Positions 5,602-5,646 of a stretch of DNA of 5,646 nucleotides are shown one piece after another (positions within the stretch are counted from its first letter, which is position 1; each line of letters starts with the position of its first letter). The stretch comes from Planctomycetota bacterium. GTDB taxonomy: Bacteria > Planctomycetota > Planctomycetia > Planctomycetales > Planctomycetaceae. Below the pieces are notes generated by a model, which was given only the letters and a program-made list of their open reading frames with translations, was not told the origin of the DNA and did not search any database. The stretch lies in the NCBI GenBank assembly GCA_024278285.1, contig JAJRTM010000151.1, positions 1-5,646 on the forward strand, written 5' to 3'. Made by a program: the position numbers and the translations under genes.

Positions 5602-5646
5602 ATGAGTTTAATCAGTATTGCATTCAAAAGTATTCGCCAGCGGGCA
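5602..5646 (+). CDS. ABC transporter permease, FtsX/MacB type (N-terminal fragment)
   Basis: Fifteen codons, MSLISIAFKSIRQRA, run off the right edge of the window. This matches the usual cytoplasmic start of MacB/FtsX-like permeases (a short amphipathic stretch with a SIR/SLR-type motif before the first membrane helix). Its position 136 bases after a LolD/MacB-type ATPase supports the pairing. The intervening REP pair and T-run could lower its expression relative to the ATPase. Only the N-terminus is visible, so the number of membrane helices and any periplasmic domain cannot be judged. Confidence 0.75.
   Translation, partial: MSLISIAFKSIRQRA

Overview
The window reads as bacterial chromosome from a member of the Planctomycetes (inference; perhaps near Gimesia or Rubinisphaera). 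Reasons: intermediate GC content, mostly weak or absent Shine-Dalgarno sequences, an ilvN-ilvC pair without ilvB beside it, MlaF/MlaD-type lipid transport genes without the proteobacterial mlaCB, and spacers full of hairpin repeats of a kind I associate with these genomes. The genus is not provable from the sequence alone.

Layout. (1) 134-2332, plus strand: an ATPase of the MlaF type and a membrane-anchored MCE protein of the MlaD type. These are two parts of an envelope phospholipid/lipid ABC transporter whose permease (MlaE) would be expected just left of the window. (2) 2553-4302, minus strand: ilvN (acetolactate synthase regulatory subunit) followed by ilvC (ketol-acid reductoisomerase), two consecutive steps of Val/Ile/Leu synthesis. 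They end at a strong intrinsic terminator at 2490-2522, convergent with the mla pair. (3) 4303-4787: a 485-base divergent control region that holds a candidate structured ilvN leader RNA and two imperfect palindromes. (4) 4788-5646, plus strand: a LolD/MacB-type ABC ATPase and the first 15 codons of its FtsX/MacB-type permease, which runs off the right edge.

The most striking content is between the genes. Four of the six spacers hold pairs of short hairpin units facing each other, resembling bacterial REP/BIME elements. One family (three pairs, at 2362-2462, 3616-3681 and 5475-5567) has a GTAG head followed by a 7-8 bp hairpin; GTAG is the head known for REPs mobilised by RAYT (TnpA-REP) transposases. 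The second family (one pair, 942-1048) has a GGCGAGCC head, a 6 bp hairpin with a GTKA loop and a TGGTYA tail. In both families the stem sequences differ between copies while base pairing is kept, so the hairpin itself appears to be what is maintained. A possible third type lies alone at 27-51. Two of the GTAG pairs sit inside probable operons (ilvN-ilvC and ATPase-permease), where they could tune expression of the downstream gene.

The protein-coding genes are ordinary members of known families. I see no defence island, CRISPR array, tRNA or rRNA, and no transposase in the window.
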